Source: DATMRF01 sp035566435
Lineage (GTDB): Bacteria > Verrucomicrobiota > Verrucomicrobiia > Limisphaerales > UBA8199
Reading direction: 5' to 3'
Assembly: GCA_035566435.1 (NCBI GenBank)
Contig: DATMRF010000041.1
Span: 1-57,129, forward strand
DNA: 57,129 nucleotides
How positions within the stretch are numbered: the stretch's first letter is position 1; every line of letters starts with the position of its first letter. Shown piece by piece: positions 54,834-57,129 of the stretch. The position numbers and the translations under genes are program-made. The notes beneath the pieces were generated by a model. The model saw nothing but the letters and a program-made list of their open reading frames with translations. It had not been told where the DNA came from and did not search any database.

Positions 54834-56888
54834 ATGGCCATCACCAGAACGCTGCTCCTGCTCGTGGTTGCACTTGCCCAGGTTTCGCTTCATGGCGCCA
54901 CTTCTCCTCCCGACGCCACGTCGGTAACTCACTCACCGGCGCCGCGAGACCTCGACACCCCGCGTGACTTTCCCGAGATTTCTTCCCGGCAGGAATGGCA
55001 GGCGCGTGCGAAGGAAATTCGCCAGCAAATCCTCGTAAGCTGCGGCCTCTGGCCGATGCCGCAGAAAACCCCGCTCAACGCCTGCATCTTTGGCAAGCTC
55101 GAACGCGACGGTTACAGCCTCGAAAAGGTCTATTTTCAGACCTTTCCAGGCTTTTATCTCGCGGGCAATCTTTACCGTCCGCTCGGGCGCGGCAAGGGGC
55201 CCTTTCCGGCGATTCTTAACCCGCACGGCCACTGGAACGACGGCCGGTTTGCCGACACAAAGGACGGCAGCATCCCGGCCCGATGCATCAGTTTCGCGCG
55301 CCAGGGGATGATCGCGTTTTCCTACGATATGGTGGGCTACAATGACACGCATTTTGCGGACACGCCGACAAACAGGCCGTTCTACGAAGTCCACCGCCAA
55401 TTCGCCACGAACCGCGCGGACTTGCTTTGGAACATCAGCCTGATGGGATTGCAGACCTGGAACAGCATTCGGGCGCTCGATTTCCTCGAATCCCTGCCCG
55501 ATGCGGATCGGAAGCGACTGGCCTGCACAGGGGAGTCGGGCGGCGGCACACAAACGTATATGCTGGGGGCGGTTGATAACCGACTGGCGGCCCAGGCTCC
55601 CGTGGTGATGGTTTCGCATATCATGCAAGGAGGGTGTCTCTGTGAGAACGCGCCCGGCCTGCGTGTCGAGTATTCCAACATGGAGATCGCTGCGGCCGCC
55701 GCGCCGCGCCCGCAGATTCTGGTCGCCGCCACAGGTGACTGGACCAGGGACACACCTCGGGTGGAAGGCCCGGCGCTCGCGCACATTTATGAGCTTTTGG
55801 GCGCGCCTGAGAGGCTTCGCTACGTCCAGTTCGATTTCGGTCATAATTACAATCAAACCAGCCGCGAAGCCGTGTACGAGTGGTTTGGCAAGTGGTTGCT
55901 GAAGCGTGCCGCGCCCGCGTCGCTTAAGGAAACCCCTTATCGAAAGGAACCAAATGCCGATTTGCTGGTCTTCGCCGAAAGCCGGCCGCCCGCGGATGCG
56001 CTGACTCAGGGTCAGTGCCTGGAGTTTTTCCGGACGCTGCATCGCAGCGAGTGGCAGGCACTGGTGCCGCGCGACAAAAGCGGCCTGAAGCGCTTCAAAG
56101 ACACAGTTTTGCCTGCCTGGCAGCATACACTCCAGGTGGAATGGCCCCGTGCGCGCACGCAGGTTCAGACGGATGGGGTGCAGCAAATTGGCGGACTCGC
56201 AACTGCCTCCGTCGTGCTCCAGCGTCTGGGCGAGACCTCTCAGATTCGGGCGACCTACAGCGCGCCGGCGAGCATTCTGACGAACCCGGCGCCGAAACTC
56301 GTTGTGATGTGCGAAGACGACTCAACGGGGAACGACCGTCCTCAAATTGGGGGATTGATTCGGCAGTTGCTCGAGCATGGTTTCGCGGTCCTCAGGGTGG
56401 ACAGGTTTAGCGGCGATGTGACGCCGGACCAGTTCGCGAACTTTTATTCGACTTACAACCGGACGAAACTTCAGCAACGAGTGCGGGACCTGCTCACTGT
56501 TTGCTCGGCGGCGGGGTCGATGGAGCCGCGCAAACCAGTGTCGTTCCACGTGGTCTTGTGCGGTGGCGGCCATGCAGGCCTTTGGGCGTTGCTTGCGGCC
56601 CCGGCCGTCGATGCTGTGATCGCTGATTGCGCAGGCCTGGAAGGCGATGAGGAACAGAGTTGGTTGGCGTCTGACCTCTTCTGCCCGGGTATTCTGAACC
56701 TGGGCGGAGTCGAGGGCGCGGCGATGCTGGCGGCGCCGCACCCGCTGTTGCTGCATGACACCGGGAAGGGCTTTACGGCCAATGGGATTCGTGCGGCGTA
56801 CTCGGCGGCTCGAAGCGAGCAAATGCTGGTCATTGACTCGCAACTACTCTCGGAGGAAAGGATTTTGGCGTGGGTGGCGGGCCTCTAA
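54834..56888 (+). CDS. Secreted alpha/beta-hydrolase (acetylxylan-esterase-like) with a second hydrolase fold
   Basis: 684 residues. A signal peptide (MAITRTLLLLVVALAQVSLH) precedes an alpha/beta-hydrolase with G-E-S-G-G-G (Ser235 as nucleophile), candidate Asp302 (A-T-G-D-W-T) and His337 (D-F-G-H-N-Y-N-Q). The pattern PHGHWNDGR near 130 and YEWFGKWLL near 350 places it with the PVC acetyl-xylan-esterase/S9-like hydrolases. Residues 450-684 repeat a hydrolase-like layout (K-L-V-V-M-C-E-D-D, then V-V-L-C-G-G-G-H-A-G-L-W-A-L-L-A-A), but the G-x-S-x-G elbow has no Ser. The substrate may be an acetylated polysaccharide (inference). Confidence 0.8.
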   Translation: MAITRTLLLLVVALAQVSLHGATSPPDATSVTHSPAPRDLDTPRDFPEISSRQEWQARAKEIRQQILVSCGLWPMPQKTPLNACIFGKLERDGYSLEKVYFQTFPGFYLAGNLYRPLGRGKGPFPAILNPHGHWNDGRFADTKDGSIPARCISFARQGMIAFSYDMVGYNDTHFADTPTNRPFYEVHRQFATNRADLLWNISLMGLQTWNSIRALDFLESLPDADRKRLACTGESGGGTQTYMLGAVDNRLAAQAPVVMVSHIMQGGCLCENAPGLRVEYSNMEIAAAAAPRPQILVAATGDWTRDTPRVEGPALAHIYELLGAPERLRYVQFDFGHNYNQTSREAVYEWFGKWLLKRAAPASLKETPYRKEPNADLLVFAESRPPADALTQGQCLEFFRTLHRSEWQALVPRDKSGLKRFKDTVLPAWQHTLQVEWPRARTQVQTDGVQQIGGLATASVVLQRLGETSQIRATYSAPASILTNPAPKLVVMCEDDSTGNDRPQIGGLIRQLLEHGFAVLRVDRFSGDVTPDQFANFYSTYNRTKLQQRVRDLLTVCSAAGSMEPRKPVSFHVVLCGGGHAGLWALLAAPAVDAVIADCAGLEGDEEQSWLASDLFCPGILNLGGVEGAAMLAAPHPLLLHDTGKGFTANGIRAAYSAARSEQMLVIDSQLLSEERILAWVAGL

Positions 56889-57129
56889 CGGGTGTGGCCT
56901 GCCGGTATTCAAATGCGGGGATACTCGAGCCAGTCCGGTAGGTTCGGCCGACACATGGCGATTGGCGGCTGGTTGGGAACAACCAGCTCTGGAGTTTGGC
57001 TCTAGTGGAATCAGTCCAAGCTTAAAAACAGGGCTGAGCGCAGAGGTACGGCGGGTTTTTGGCACTTCTGGTCGGGGGCCCTGTCGGAGCTGAAGTGTGA
57101 AAAATCGGCCGGACCCAGCGCGGCCGACC
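56889..57129. other. Right-edge non-coding stretch
   Basis: No gene or recognisable repeat is seen in the last 241 bp; frames here are short and unlike proteins. Confidence 0.4.

Overview
The window reads as a chromosomal piece of a Verrucomicrobia-type bacterium (PVC group), probably from the Pedosphaera/Limisphaerales side. This is inferred from protein families rather than from an rRNA gene, which is absent. The pointers are a giant secreted protease carrying GloVer tandem repeats, PmoA-like, ThuA, DUF5069 and DUF1579 proteins, a BatD/BatE-like pair, abundant secreted glycosidases, a chlamydia-like rifampicin region in RpoB, and an EF-Tu with an atypical switch I.

Layout. 1-0.64 kb: the end of an IS5-family element that has cut the D-aminoacyl-tRNA deacylase gene, then a tiny membrane protein. 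0.7-11.8 kb: single-gene and short-operon housekeeping or accessory genes (B12-binding radical SAM protein, mannose-6-phosphate isomerase, zinc alcohol dehydrogenase, DUF1579, DUF5069, PmoA-like, BatE-like, BatD, GDP-mannose-type Nudix). 11.9-35.6 kb: a secreted or cell-surface region with a 1131-residue surface protein, acyl-ACP thioesterase, GH127, subtilase, HEAT-repeat protein, Tag glycosylase, then ThuA-GH43-GH51 (arabinan breakdown), and a convergent 1930-residue S53 protease with two blocks of seven GloVer repeats. 35.6-36.9 kb: an almost gene-free mosaic of short-period repeats. 36.9-41.0 kb: TAT-exported sugar isomerase-like protein, MutY, a lipoprotein, RNase HIII. 41.1-54.7 kb: the conserved tRNA-Thr-tuf-tRNA-Trp-(tRNA-Ser)-secE-nusG-rplKAJL-rpoBC cluster, all on the + strand, ending in a strong terminator. 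54.8-56.9 kb: a secreted alpha/beta-hydrolase with a second, apparently dead hydrolase fold.

Gene cooperation. GH43 (endo-arabinanase type), GH51 (alpha-L-arabinofuranosidase) and GH127 (beta-L-arabinofuranosidase) together suggest use of arabinose-rich plant polymers. The GH43 and GH51 genes overlap by ATGA. The ribosomal and RNA polymerase block is the usual bacterial transcription/translation unit, here with unusually long rplJ-rplL and rplL-rpoB spacers.

The most unusual thing is not one gene. The window is sprinkled with at least ten different degenerate short-period (7-11 nt) repeat tracts, often as inverted pairs, plus GC-rich palindromes arranged like BIMEs. Several have entered reading frames and appear to be translated: the N-terminus of GH51, the signal peptide of the BatE-like protein, the C-tail of the Nudix protein, and an internal loop of MutY. 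A perfect 4 x 8-bp tract forms the leader of rplK.
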